Assembly: GCA_049997955.1 (NCBI GenBank)
Contig: JAEBDY010000009.1
Location: forward strand, 124,001-188,000
Source of the DNA: Umezawaea sp049997955
GTDB taxonomy: Bacteria > Actinomycetota > Actinomycetes > Mycobacteriales > Pseudonocardiaceae
Reading direction: 5' to 3'
Length of the DNA: 64,000 nucleotides
The position numbers and the translations under genes were made by a program. Position 1 is the stretch's first letter; each line of letters starts with the position of its first letter. A model generated the notes under the pieces. That model searched no databases, was not told where the DNA came from, and saw nothing but the letters and a program-made list of their open reading frames with translations. This document shows, piece after piece, positions 15,841-23,824 of the stretch.

Positions 15841-16140
15841 CGGAGGCCCCGCGATCCGCTCCCCGCCGGAACCCGGCCGGTTGATCTTGCGAGTTCCCGA
15901 TCTTGTCGGTGCTCGCCGGTAGGATTGGTTTCGGGGGACCCCCTGCCCGCGCGCGAGGGATGGGCCCCCGAATCGACGATATCGCTGGGGTACGACGGTT
16001 TTGAGGACCGCACTCGGCTGTTGATCTTGCTGTGGTGAGCGGCCGTTTTCGTCGGACCTCGTTGGTAGGCTTGAAATCGGGGGGTCCCCCCGCGTGCGCG
16101 CGAAGAAGAAGATGAGCGCCCGGCGGGGCAGGTGGTGGGG
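15841..16140. other. 300-bp gap holding two PafBC-like promoter units
   Basis: Contains no credible gene. It consists largely of two related units of about 80 bp (starting at 15881 and 16021). Each has TTGATCTTGC, then a damage-type promoter, then a GGGGG-N-CCCCC palindrome and GC-alternating DNA. Confidence 0.6.
15881..16100 (+). repeat. Diverged direct repeat of a promoter-bearing unit
   Basis: Unit A (from 15881) has TTGATCTTGC, TTGTCGGTG at 15903-15911, 8 nt, TAGGAT at 15920-15925, then TTCGGGGGACCCCC. Unit B (from 16021) has TTGATCTTGC, TCGTCGGAC at 16049-16057, 8 nt, TAGGCT at 16066-16071, then TCGGGGGGTCCCCCC. Unit A is a perfect RecA_NDp match; unit B is degenerate in the -35. Similar promoters precede damage-inducible 13E12/DUF222 HNH genes in mycobacteria, so these may be promoter fossils of such genes. 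Confidence 0.6.
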
Positions 16141-16902
16141 TCACTTCGTCGCCAGCCTGAGCAGGGCCCAGAGTTGGGCGATCGCGTCGTGGTCGCCGTT
16201 GACCTCGACCTCGCGGTCGGAGATGCGGCCCCAGAGCCAGCGGTAGACGTTGAGGGGTGGGCCGGTGACGTCGGCGTCGGCCGGTTCGGCCTCCTCCGGG
16301 GTGGCGCGCCACGAGGTGGAGCCGGTCGGGCCCGAGGTGGCGAGCCAGACGCGGCCCGCGGTGCGGACCGACACGACGCCGTCCCTGGTGCCGCGCACGC
16401 CCATGACGCCCAGGCGGTGCACGAACCAGAGGGACAGGACCTCGTCGACCCCGTCGGCGACCACGTCGTCGGCCACCGGGTCCAAGGGCGCCATCGCGGC
16501 CGCTTGGACGTCCATCCGGTGCACGGTCGTCTCGTGGGCCAAGCGGCGGGCCCAGAAGCCGTAATTGGATTCCTCCGGCCACCACGTGCCGCACGGGTCG
16601 TCCGCCGAGTGGAGGGCCAACTCGTCCAGGAGGGGTTCGACGCCGTCGCGGACGAAGTCCGCCAGGGTCTCGCCGGGAGCGGGGTTCTGCTGCCACGTCA
16701 CGGGTTGGCGGCCGTCGAGCAGCCAGGACAGGGTCATGCGGTAGGTGCTGCCGACGTGCCTGGCGGTCTCGCCGAGGTTCAGGCCGGGGCAGGCGGGCAC
16801 CTGGAGTTCGGGGCGCTTGCCCTCGGCGGCGGAGGCGAGCGCCTCCGCTTCGGCGGCGAGGACGTCGAGCAGCCTGCCGTAGTCGATCAGGGCCTTGGTC
16901 AC
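16141..16902 (-). CDS. Mycothiol-dependent maleylpyruvate isomerase/DinB-like protein
   Basis: A 253-aa protein of the MDMPI family. The N-terminal DinB-like four-helix bundle (about 1-150) carries a metal-site set typical of the family: an early His in ETARHVGSTYR and His in LAHETTVHRMD. The C-terminal MDMPI domain (about 160-250) follows, with PLNVYRWLWGRISDREVEV. Family members catalyse mycothiol-dependent transfer or isomerisation reactions, often in detoxification; the substrate here is unknown. The GTG start overlaps the TGA of the HEPN gene (GTGA), so the two are translationally coupled and share the LexA box at 17446. Confidence 0.85.
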   Translation of the reverse strand: MTKALIDYGRLLDVLAAEAEALASAAEGKRPELQVPACPGLNLGETARHVGSTYRMTLSWLLDGRQPVTWQQNPAPGETLADFVRDGVEPLLDELALHSADDPCGTWWPEESNYGFWARRLAHETTVHRMDVQAAAMAPLDPVADDVVADGVDEVLSLWFVHRLGVMGVRGTRDGVVSVRTAGRVWLATSGPTGSTSWRATPEEAEPADADVTGPPLNVYRWLWGRISDREVEVNGDHDAIAQLWALLRLATK

Positions 16903-17342
16903 GTGCGCGCCTCGTGCGTGATCCGGTCGACCAGCGCGACGAACTGGGCGGCCTGGCGGACCAGGTCGTCGGCGGAACGAGTGGTGACGACGCGGGTGAT
17001 GCCCGCTTGGACGGCGGCTCGGGTGGCGGAGGCGGACGCGAAGAACGCGGCCCACTCTGTCAACTCGGGGGCGGCGCCCGCGAGCAGGACCCAGGCGCTG
17101 GCGGGTTTGGCGTGGCCGCGGTGCGGCCTGCCGCGCAGGGCGAGCACGGCCGCGCCCGCCCGCAGCGCGGCCAGGTAGGCGACGGCGAACCGCTCGGCGG
17201 GATCGGTCGCGTTCTCGGCCTCCGCAACGCCTTCGCGGGCGTTCCGGAGCAGTTCGACGGCCGCGGCCGAGGGGAGGGGAAGCGGGACGGGGACGGGGGT
17301 CCCGGTCCGGCTGGGCTTGGGGAAGTCGATCCAAGCTGACAT
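16899..17342 (-). CDS. SAV_6107-type HEPN domain protein
   Basis: A 147-aa, mostly helical protein starting MSAWIDFPKPSRTGTPVPVP and containing FAVAYLAALRAGAAVLALRG, ASAWVLLAGAAPELTEWAAF and the C-terminal AAQFVALVDRITHEA. This matches my recollection of the SAV_6107-like HEPN family, found almost only in actinobacteria and of unknown biochemical role; many HEPN proteins are ribonucleases or nucleotide-binding helical bundles. A perfect AGGAGG lies 6 nt before the ATG at 17342, which settles the start. Upstream is a perfect LexA palindrome (17446-17461), so expression should rise under DNA damage. Confidence 0.8.
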   Translation of the reverse strand: MSAWIDFPKPSRTGTPVPVPLPLPSAAAVELLRNAREGVAEAENATDPAERFAVAYLAALRAGAAVLALRGRPHRGHAKPASAWVLLAGAAPELTEWAAFFASASATRAAVQAGITRVVTTRSADDLVRQAAQFVALVDRITHEART

Positions 17343-17445
17343 CGGCGGCCTCCTCGCGGCGTCGGTGAACTCGACGACCACCGCGGGGAGACGGCGGCTC
17401 CTGGCGGTGGGGCGCTTCCCCCGCCCCACCACCAGGGCATCACGA

Positions 17446-17461
17446 TCGAACACATGTTCGA
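17446..17461. promoter_or_regulatory. Perfect LexA (SOS) box
   Basis: TCGAACACATGTTCGA is a near-ideal 16-bp actinobacterial LexA palindrome. It lies 104 nt upstream of the HEPN gene start (minus strand) and 88 nt upstream of the divergent YbaK-like gene. It could repress either promoter; the HEPN/MDMPI operon is the more likely target because the TTGATC overlapping the box reads as a minus-strand -35. Confidence 0.85.
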
Positions 17462-17548
17462 TCAACTCCAGCGTAGCGCCTGGCACCGACATTCCTCAAC
17501 CCAGGACCCAGCGTCGACCCGATCGTGATCCGTGGTCTGATTGGACGC

Positions 17549-18049
17549 GTGAGCGCACTGGACCACCCCGGCATGCAGAAGGTCGCCGCGGCACTGACCG
17601 AGGCGGGCCACCACGAGGCCGCACAAGGCATTCGGGTACTCGAGGACGCGGTCCGCACGGCCGCGCAGGCCGCCGGGGCGGTGGGTGTGCCGGTCGGCGC
17701 GATCGCGAACAGCCTGGTGTTCACCGCGATTCGCGCGGAGGTCCCCGCGCCGCTGCTGGTGCTGACGTCCGGCGCGCACCGCGCGGACACCGACCTGCTG
17801 GCCGAACTCGCCGGGGCGGACCGGATCGAGCGCGCCGCACCGGACTTCGTGCGCGAGCACACCGGACAGGTCATCGGCGGCGTGTCGCCGGTCGGCCACC
17901 CTTCGAGGATCATGACGTTCGTGGACGTGGACCTGGAGCAGTACCCGGTCGTGTGGGCCGCGGGCGGACATCCGCACGCCGTGTTCCCCACGACGTTCGC
18001 CGACCTGGTCGAGCTGACCGGCGGAACCCCCGCGCGGGTAGCCCGATGA
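17549..18049 (+). CDS. YbaK/EbsC-type aminoacyl-tRNA deacylase
   Basis: A 166-aa YbaK/ProRS-INS domain protein. Family members hydrolyse mischarged aminoacyl-tRNA in trans. Visible family strings are GAIANSLVFTAIR, LLVLTSGAHRADTDLLA, QVIGGVSPVGHPSRIMTFVD and VWAAGGHPHAVFPTTFADLV; the lysine-containing motif of classical YbaK is replaced, as in many actinobacterial paralogues. The GTG at 17549 (MSALDHPGMQKVAAAL) was chosen over 17525 on domain limits. Its stop overlaps the next gene (ATGA), so the two form an operon. Confidence 0.85.
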   Translation: MSALDHPGMQKVAAALTEAGHHEAAQGIRVLEDAVRTAAQAAGAVGVPVGAIANSLVFTAIRAEVPAPLLVLTSGAHRADTDLLAELAGADRIERAAPDFVREHTGQVIGGVSPVGHPSRIMTFVDVDLEQYPVVWAAGGHPHAVFPTTFADLVELTGGTPARVAR

Positions 18050-18615
18050 CCGCCGCGCCGTCGCCGCGCACCGAGCGGCTGGTGGAGTTCACGCCGCAGG
18101 AGCTGAACGGCAGGCTGCACGAGGCGCTGGAGCTGTACGTCACGGCGATGAACTACCCGCCCGGCACGGTGGAGCAGCGGGCGCCGATGTGGCTCGCGCA
18201 CATGCTGCGGGAGGACTGGCGCTGCGTCGTCGCGCTGGACGACCGCGACGAGCTGGTCGGCATCGGTTACGGCTACCGGGGTTCGAGCGGGCAGTGGTGG
18301 CACGAGCAGGTGCGCCGCGGGCTGACGACCGTGTCGGGCGCGCAGGCCGTGGACGAGTGGATGGACGACTACTTCGAGCTGACCGAGCTGCACGTGCTGC
18401 CGCGCGCGCAGGGTCGCGGGCTCGGCGAGGCGCTGCTGCGGAACCTGCTGGGCGGTGTGCCGACGACGCACGTGCTGCTGTCGACGCCGGAGGGGCCGAG
18501 CAACGCGTGGCGGCTGTACCGGCGGGTCGGGTTCGTGGACGTGCTGCGGCACTACCAGTTCACCGGCGACCCGAGGCCGTTCGCGGTGCTGGGGCGGGAA
18601 CTCCCGATGGGCTGA
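18046..18615 (+). CDS. GNAT-family N-acetyltransferase
   Basis: A 189-aa GCN5-related acetyltransferase. The acetyl-CoA-binding motif A is ELHVLPRAQGRGLGEALLR (about residues 110-130), with the Q/R-x-x-G-x-G/A pyrophosphate loop, followed by motif B NAWRLYRRVGFVDVL. The substrate is unknown. The ATG overlaps the TGA of the deacylase gene by the ATGA arrangement. The position just before the lppM block corresponds to the GNAT gene Rv2170 in M. tuberculosis. Confidence 0.85.
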   Translation: MTAAPSPRTERLVEFTPQELNGRLHEALELYVTAMNYPPGTVEQRAPMWLAHMLREDWRCVVALDDRDELVGIGYGYRGSSGQWWHEQVRRGLTTVSGAQAVDEWMDDYFELTELHVLPRAQGRGLGEALLRNLLGGVPTTHVLLSTPEGPSNAWRLYRRVGFVDVLRHYQFTGDPRPFAVLGRELPMG

Positions 18616-18617
18616 GA

Positions 18618-18640
18618 GGCTGCCCGGTCGCCGGGCAGCC
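18618..18640. terminator. Bidirectional terminator hairpin (GNAT / DUF885)
   Basis: GGCTGCCCGG (18618-18627), loop TCG, CCGGGCAGCC (18631-18640): a perfect 10-bp stem between two convergent genes. No U-tract is present, as is common in high-GC actinobacteria. Confidence 0.65.
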
Positions 18641-18652
18641 CCTGCCGCCGGT

Positions 18653-20341
18653 TTACAGCTCGGCGAGCCGCTCGCGCAGCGTGTCGAGTCCCATGGCGCC
18701 CATCTCCAGGGCGTCCTGGTGGAACTTCTTGAGGTCGAACGCGGCGCCGTGCCGGGCGCGGGCGTCGTCGCGGGCCGCGAGCCAGAGCCGCTCGCCGATC
18801 TTGTACGACGGGGCCTGGCCGGGCCAGCCGAGGTAGCGGTCGATCTCGTCGTGGACGTGCGAGGCCTCGGTGATGGTCCGGGTGAGCATGAACTCCAGGC
18901 CCAGTTCCGGGGTCCACCGCTCGCCCTCGTGGAAGCCGGTGCCCTTCGGGATCTCCAGTTCCAGGTGCATGCCGATGTCCACGACCACGCGGGCGGCGCG
19001 GAACAGGTGGGCGTCGAGCATGCCGAGCAGGTTGCCGTCGTCGTCGAGGTAGCCCAGTTCGCGCATCAGCCGTTCGGCGTAGAGGGCCCAGCCCTCGCCG
19101 TGGCCGGAGACCCAGCAGAAGAGGCGCTGGTAGTCGTTGAGCTTGTCGGCGTTGTAGACGGCGGTCGCGACCTGGAGGTGGTGGCCGGGAACGCCCTCGT
19201 GGTAGACGGTCGTCAGCTCGCGCCAGGTGGAGAACGCCTCCTTGTCGTCGGGCACGGACCACCACATGCGGCCGGGGCGGGAGAAGTCCGGGGTCGGGCC
19301 GCTGTAGTACGCGCCGACGCCGCCGCCGGGCGGGGCGATCTTGCACTCGAGCTTCATCAGCTCGTCCGGCAGGGCGAAGTGGACGTCGCGCAGGTCGGTC
19401 AGGGCCTTGTCGGAGAGCTGCTGCATCCACGCCTGGAGCCCGGCCTGACCCTGCACGAGGTAGCGGGGGTCGGCGTCGAGGGCGGCGGCGCCCTCGGCGA
19501 GCGTCGCGCCGGGCTTGATGCGGCCGACGACCTGCTTCATCTCCGCTTCCAGGCGGGTGAACTCCTCCCAGCCCCACTCGTAGGCCTCGGCGAGGTCGAG
19601 GCGGGAGCCGATGAAGTACCGCGACGCGAGCCGGTAGACCTCCTCGCCGACGGCGTCCTTCTTCGGAGCCTTCGCGGCCAGGTCGTCGCGCAGGAACGCG
19701 GCCAGGTCGCCGTAGGCCTCGGAGGCGGCCCTGGCGCCCTTCTGGAGGTCCGTGCGCAGCGCGTCGTCGACCTGCGCGCCGTCGACCAGTCCGGCGAAGA
19801 ACGACTTGCCGCCGCGGCGGCCGGACCACGTGTCGCACTGGTCGGCGACCTTGGTCACCTGGCGCAGCGCGGCGACCTTGCCCTTGTCCGCGGAGTAGGA
19901 CAGGCCCGCGCGGAGGTTCGCGATCGCGTCCGGCATCGCGGCGAGGCGGCGGGCGACGACGGCCCACTGCTCGGGGGTGTCGGTCGGCATGTGGTCGAAG
20001 ATCTCGCGCAGGCTCTGCACCGGGCTGGCGAGCACGTTCAGGTCGCCCTCGGACCGGCCCGCCTCGTGCATCTCCGTCGAGACCGCGCTGCGTTCGAGGA
20101 ACACCGCCTTGGCGTCGCTCTCCGACTTGTCGGCGGGTTCGGTGGCGGTGATCTCGCGGACCGCGTCGACGGTCAGCTGGTACCGCGCGGCGTGGCCTTC
20201 CGGCGAGTAGTCGGTGAGCTGGTCCTCACCTCCGGGCAGGCCGAGCTGGGTCGCCGCGATCGGGTCCAACGCCGCGTAGTCGGTCACGAACCGGTTGCTG
20301 ATGCCGTGCACACCAGTCGAGGAAGAAGCCATGCCGGGCAC
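18653..20341 (-). CDS. DUF885 family zinc-peptidase-like protein
   Basis: A 562-aa protein of the DUF885 family, helical M3/M32-like metallopeptidases. The zinc signature is YHEGVPGHHLQVATAVYN with the downstream glutamate region GHGEGWALYAERLMRELGY. Further family strings are DYYSGPTPDFSRPGRMWWSV-type and SHVHDEIDRYLGWPGQAPSYKIG. No signal peptide, so probably cytoplasmic. Start options are GTG 20341, 4 nt after GGAGG, and ATG 20332 (MASSSTGVHGISNRF), 13 nt after it. The substrate is unknown. Confidence 0.85.
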   Translation of the reverse strand: MPGMASSSTGVHGISNRFVTDYAALDPIAATQLGLPGGEDQLTDYSPEGHAARYQLTVDAVREITATEPADKSESDAKAVFLERSAVSTEMHEAGRSEGDLNVLASPVQSLREIFDHMPTDTPEQWAVVARRLAAMPDAIANLRAGLSYSADKGKVAALRQVTKVADQCDTWSGRRGGKSFFAGLVDGAQVDDALRTDLQKGARAASEAYGDLAAFLRDDLAAKAPKKDAVGEEVYRLASRYFIGSRLDLAEAYEWGWEEFTRLEAEMKQVVGRIKPGATLAEGAAALDADPRYLVQGQAGLQAWMQQLSDKALTDLRDVHFALPDELMKLECKIAPPGGGVGAYYSGPTPDFSRPGRMWWSVPDDKEAFSTWRELTTVYHEGVPGHHLQVATAVYNADKLNDYQRLFCWVSGHGEGWALYAERLMRELGYLDDDGNLLGMLDAHLFRAARVVVDIGMHLELEIPKGTGFHEGERWTPELGLEFMLTRTITEASHVHDEIDRYLGWPGQAPSYKIGERLWLAARDDARARHGAAFDLKKFHQDALEMGAMGLDTLRERLAEL

Positions 20342-20449
20342 GCTACCTCCCGGTTCCGGCCCCCGAAAGGTCTTTAGGCTTGCTCACGATTACCAGTCGA
20401 ACGGCTGGCGGACAAGGTCGACAGCGCCCGTTGCCGGCAGGATGACCAC

Positions 20450-21103
20450 GTGTCCAGAGCCCGTGTGCTCCTCCTGCCGGTCTTCCTGCTCCTCGCGGCG
20501 TTCTCGCTGTCGGGGTGTGTCCGCCTGCACGCCGCCATGGCGGTCTCGGAGGACGACCGAGTGTCCGGCGAGATCATCGCCGCGACCCCCCCGACCGCGG
20601 ACAACGACCCCGGCCCCCAGCTGCGGGTGCCGTCCGAGCTGGCCAGCCGCGTGACGACCAAGCCCTACAAGGTCGACGCCTACGCGGGCACCCAGCTGTT
20701 CTTCAACGGCCTGACCTTCGACGAGGTCCGCGTCCTCTCGCTCGCCACCAGCTCCTCCAGCAGCCGCTACCAGATCACCTTCCGCCGCTCCGGCGACCTG
20801 GTCACGATGTCCGGCTCGGTCGACCTCTCCCAGGTGCCGATCGACCGGGCGGACATCCAGGTGAAGATCAGTTTTCCTGGCGGCGTGGTCAACACCAACG
20901 GCCGCGAGGAGGAAGAGGGCACGATCGCCTGGAGCCCCAAACCTGGCCAGGCGTCGATGCTGACCGCGACCGTGCAGTACGCCGGGGCGGACTCCCAGGG
21001 GTTCATCGGCTGGGTGTTCCTGGTGGGGGCGCTCACGGGCGGGGCGGCGCTGATCGTCGTGGTGCTGGCGCTCGTCGCCCATCGGCGGAGCCTGGTGGCG
21101 TGA
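20450..21103 (+). CDS. lppM: LppM-family lipoprotein (DUF3153)
   Basis: A 217-aa lipoprotein. The signal sequence MSRARVLLLPVFLLLAAFSL ends in lipobox LSGC (lipidated Cys23). A beta-rich LppM domain (about 25-185) follows, then a C-terminal transmembrane helix (VFLVGALTGGAALIVVVLALVA) with a short basic tail. M. tuberculosis LppM (Rv2171) has the same two anchors and affects phagocytosis; the role in a non-pathogen is unknown. Start GTG 20450. The gene opens the block that is syntenic with Rv2171-Rv2200c. Confidence 0.88.
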   Translation: MSRARVLLLPVFLLLAAFSLSGCVRLHAAMAVSEDDRVSGEIIAATPPTADNDPGPQLRVPSELASRVTTKPYKVDAYAGTQLFFNGLTFDEVRVLSLATSSSSSRYQITFRRSGDLVTMSGSVDLSQVPIDRADIQVKISFPGGVVNTNGREEEEGTIAWSPKPGQASMLTATVQYAGADSQGFIGWVFLVGALTGGAALIVVVLALVAHRRSLVA

Positions 21104-21128
21104 GCGGGTCACCGGAACGGGTGATCAT

Positions 21129-21743
21129 CTAGCGCCCCCTGTGCTCCCAGGCCTGGGCCAGGGCCGACGCGGCCCGTGTGCCGTACTCCGAGAACGGCAG
21201 CACGGTCGGGCGGGAGCCCTGGTCGCCCGCGCAGACGAACAGGACGCGGGTGTTGCGGTCGAGCACCAGGCGGTGGGTCATGCCGAAGTCCGCCTCCAGC
21301 GTGGCCGCCGCGAGCGCGTTCACGTCGCTGACCGCGATCGCCTGGTGGATCGCCCGGACGCGCGCTTCGCGCTCGGCGGAGCGCTCCCGGCGGAGCGTGG
21401 ACTTGAACCTGTCGCTGAGCAGCGCCGCGTCCGGGGTCAGGGTCGCCCAGGACGCGGTGGCCAGTTCCAGGCGCCAGCGCTTGCCGAAGCGGTCAGCCGC
21501 GGCGTAGCGGGGCGGGGCCGACAGGACCGACGGCAGGTCCGGGAGGGACCAGCCGTCGTCGTTGGCGACCGGCACCTTCGCCATGCGGAGCACGGCCGCC
21601 ATGTCCCGGCAGACCCGCGAGATCACCGGCGCGGCCGAGCGCACCTTGGCCTCGAAGTCGTCGGCCAGGCCGCGCTTGTGCGCCTCGGACCGGGCTCGCC
21701 GGGACTCGGCGTCCTTCTTGAAGTTCTCGTCGAAGGTGGGCAT
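21129..21743 (-). CDS. Conserved hypothetical protein
   Basis: A 204-aa protein starting MPTFDENFKKDAESRRARSE, a charged helical N-terminus. A mixed domain follows (about 45-204) with FGKRWRLELATASWATLTPD, a basic DRFKSTLRRERSAEREARV helix and hydrophobic strand THRLVLDRNTRVLFVCAG. No signal peptide or membrane span. It is 10 nt upstream of metF on the same strand, so probably co-transcribed with it. I do not recognise a characterised family. Confidence 0.7.
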   Translation of the reverse strand: MPTFDENFKKDAESRRARSEAHKRGLADDFEAKVRSAAPVISRVCRDMAAVLRMAKVPVANDDGWSLPDLPSVLSAPPRYAAADRFGKRWRLELATASWATLTPDAALLSDRFKSTLRRERSAEREARVRAIHQAIAVSDVNALAAATLEADFGMTHRLVLDRNTRVLFVCAGDQGSRPTVLPFSEYGTRAASALAQAWEHRGR

Positions 21744-21753
21744 CAGCCCCTCC

Positions 21754-22638
21754 TCACGTGCGCGCGGGGACCAGGCCCAGGCGGGCCACCACTTCCCTCG
21801 TCGCCTTGGAGCGGTTCAGTGTGTAGAAGTGCAGGCCCGGCACGCCCTCGGCGAGCAGCCGGTCCCCCATCTCCGTCACCAGGTCCACCCCAGCCTTGCG
21901 GAACGCCGCCGGGTCGTCCACGAAGGGGTCCAGTTTGCGGGCCACCGACAGGGGCACGTCGGCTCCGGACAGCTCGATCGTCTTGGCGAGGGTGCGCGGG
22001 GTCGTCAGCGGCATGAGGCCGGGGATCAGCGCGGTGTCGCAGCCGAGGGCGTCGACCCGGTCGCGCAGCCGCAGGAAGTCCTCCGGCTCGAAGAACAGCT
22101 GGGCGATCGCGAAGTCGGCGCCCGCGCGCAGCTTGCGGACCAGGTGCTTCGTGTCCTCGTCCACGTCGCCCGACCGCGGGTGGCCGTACGGGAACGCGGC
22201 GACGCCGACGCAGAAGTCGCCGAGTTCGCGGCAGAGCCGCACCAGTTCCTCGGCGTAGGTGAGGCCTTCCGGGTGGGCGATCCACTCGCCGTTCGGGTCG
22301 CCGGGCGGGTCGCCGCGCACCGCGAGGATGTTGCGCACGCCGACGGCCGCGTACCAGCCGATGACGTTGCGCAGTTCCGCGACCGAGTGGTCGACGGCGG
22401 TCAGGTGCGCCATCGGCACCAGGGTGGTCTCCTGCGCGACGCGGCCGGTGGTGCGGATCGTGAAGTCGCGGCTGGACCCGCCCGCGCCGTAGGTGATCGA
22501 CACGAAGGCGGGGTCGAGCGGTTCGAGTTCGCGGATCGCGCGCCACAGGACCAGCTCGTCCGCGCTGTCGCGGGGAGGGAAGAACTCGACGGAGAACACA
22601 GGTCCGCGCCCGTGCAACCGTTCGACCACCGTCGTCAT
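21754..22638 (-). CDS. metF: Methylenetetrahydrofolate reductase
   Basis: A 294-aa MTHFR-fold protein that should reduce 5,10-methylene-THF to 5-methyl-THF for methionine synthesis. Family strings: SVEFFPPRDSADE with the catalytic Glu, FVSITYGAGGSS, MAHLTAVDHSVAEL, ILAVRGDPPGDPNGEW, FCVGVAAFPYGHPRS, GADFAIAQLFFE and GLHFYTLNRSKAT. It corresponds to Rv2172c of M. tuberculosis, for which a flavin-independent form has been proposed. It is divergent from the prenyl synthase gene, with a 104-bp gap. Confidence 0.92.
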   Translation of the reverse strand: MTTVVERLHGRGPVFSVEFFPPRDSADELVLWRAIRELEPLDPAFVSITYGAGGSSRDFTIRTTGRVAQETTLVPMAHLTAVDHSVAELRNVIGWYAAVGVRNILAVRGDPPGDPNGEWIAHPEGLTYAEELVRLCRELGDFCVGVAAFPYGHPRSGDVDEDTKHLVRKLRAGADFAIAQLFFEPEDFLRLRDRVDALGCDTALIPGLMPLTTPRTLAKTIELSGADVPLSVARKLDPFVDDPAAFRKAGVDLVTEMGDRLLAEGVPGLHFYTLNRSKATREVVARLGLVPART

Positions 22639-22742
22639 GCCCCCAGCCTAGTGGGGCGTCCGACGCGTGGGAGACGGCTTTCACTCGCTGGGACGAGGGC
22701 CCCGGTGCGGCGGAGACGGGCCGGAGAGGTGACGATAGACGG

Positions 22743-23822
22743 GTGTCCGCTCCAGAGCTGCTCCACCCGTTGGACCTCGAACTGCCCAAGCACGTCGACG
22801 AGGCGCTGGCGACCTACCTGGCCGACCGGCGCACGTTGGGCATGCTGATGGACGAGAACTTCATCGGCGCGGTGGACGGCCTCGCCGCGTTCGTCCTGAG
22901 CGGGGGGAAGCGCATCCGGCCGACGTTCGCGTGGTGGGGCTGGCGCGCGGCGGGCGGTGATCCGGAAGGCCCCCTCGCGGAGTCCGTGCTCACGGCGGTC
23001 AGCTCGCTGGAGCTGATCCAGGCGTGCGCGCTGGTGCACGACGACCTGATGGACGCCTCCGAGGTGCGGCGGGGGCGGCCGACCGTGCACATCGCGTTCG
23101 CCCAGGAGCACCGCGACCGGCGCTGGCTCGGCGAGCCGGAGCGGTTCGGGCTCGCGGCGGCCGTGCTGATCGGCGACATCGCGCTGGCGTGGGCGGACGA
23201 CATGCTGTTCGCCGCCGGCCTGCCGACGGACGCCCTGCAACGCCTCAGCCTGCCGTGGCGGGACATGCGCACGGAGATGCTCGCTGGCCAGTACCTGGAC
23301 GTGCTCACGCAGGCGCGCGGCGACTCCTCGCCGGACGCGGCGCTGCGGATCGACCGGCTCAAGACCGCCGCGTACACCGTGGAACGACCGCTGCACATGG
23401 GCGCCGCGCTCGGCGGCGGGTCGCCGGAACTGGTCGACGGGCTCCGCCGGTTCGGCGCGGACATCGGCGTCGCCTTCCAGCTGCGGGACGACCTGCTCGG
23501 CGTGTTCGGCGACCCCGTGGTCACCGGCAAGCCCGCGGGCGACGACCTGCGCGAGGGCAAGCGGACGCTGCTCGTGGCGCTCGGCATGGAGTACGGCGCG
23601 GACGTGCTGCACCGCGCGCTGGGCAACCCGGAGCTGGACGTGGAGACGGTCGACGAGGTGCGCGACGCGCTGATCGGCGTGGGGGCGGTGGACGCGATCG
23701 AGGACCGGATCACGGCGCTGACCACGTCCGCGCTCGCCGCGCTGGAGGCCTCGCCGGTGGTCGCGCCCGCGGGCGAGCGGTTGGCCGAACTGGCCATCAG
23801 CGCCACGAAGAGGACCTACTGA
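22743..23822 (+). CDS. Polyprenyl (geranylgeranyl) diphosphate synthase
   Basis: A 359-aa trans-isoprenyl diphosphate synthase that condenses IPP with allylic diphosphates. First Asp-rich motif DDLMD (residues 100-104) is preceded by LVHDD, the GKRIRP substrate loop is at about 55-60, and the second motif is in QLRDDLLGVFGD (about 245-256). It is equivalent to idsA2 (Rv2173) by synteny. Its stop is 2 nt before crtI, so here it probably also supplies GGPP for carotenoid synthesis. Start GTG 22743. The chain length is inferred. Confidence 0.9.
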   Translation: MSAPELLHPLDLELPKHVDEALATYLADRRTLGMLMDENFIGAVDGLAAFVLSGGKRIRPTFAWWGWRAAGGDPEGPLAESVLTAVSSLELIQACALVHDDLMDASEVRRGRPTVHIAFAQEHRDRRWLGEPERFGLAAAVLIGDIALAWADDMLFAAGLPTDALQRLSLPWRDMRTEMLAGQYLDVLTQARGDSSPDAALRIDRLKTAAYTVERPLHMGAALGGGSPELVDGLRRFGADIGVAFQLRDDLLGVFGDPVVTGKPAGDDLREGKRTLLVALGMEYGADVLHRALGNPELDVETVDEVRDALIGVGAVDAIEDRITALTTSALAALEASPVVAPAGERLAELAISATKRTY

Positions 23823-23824
23823 CC

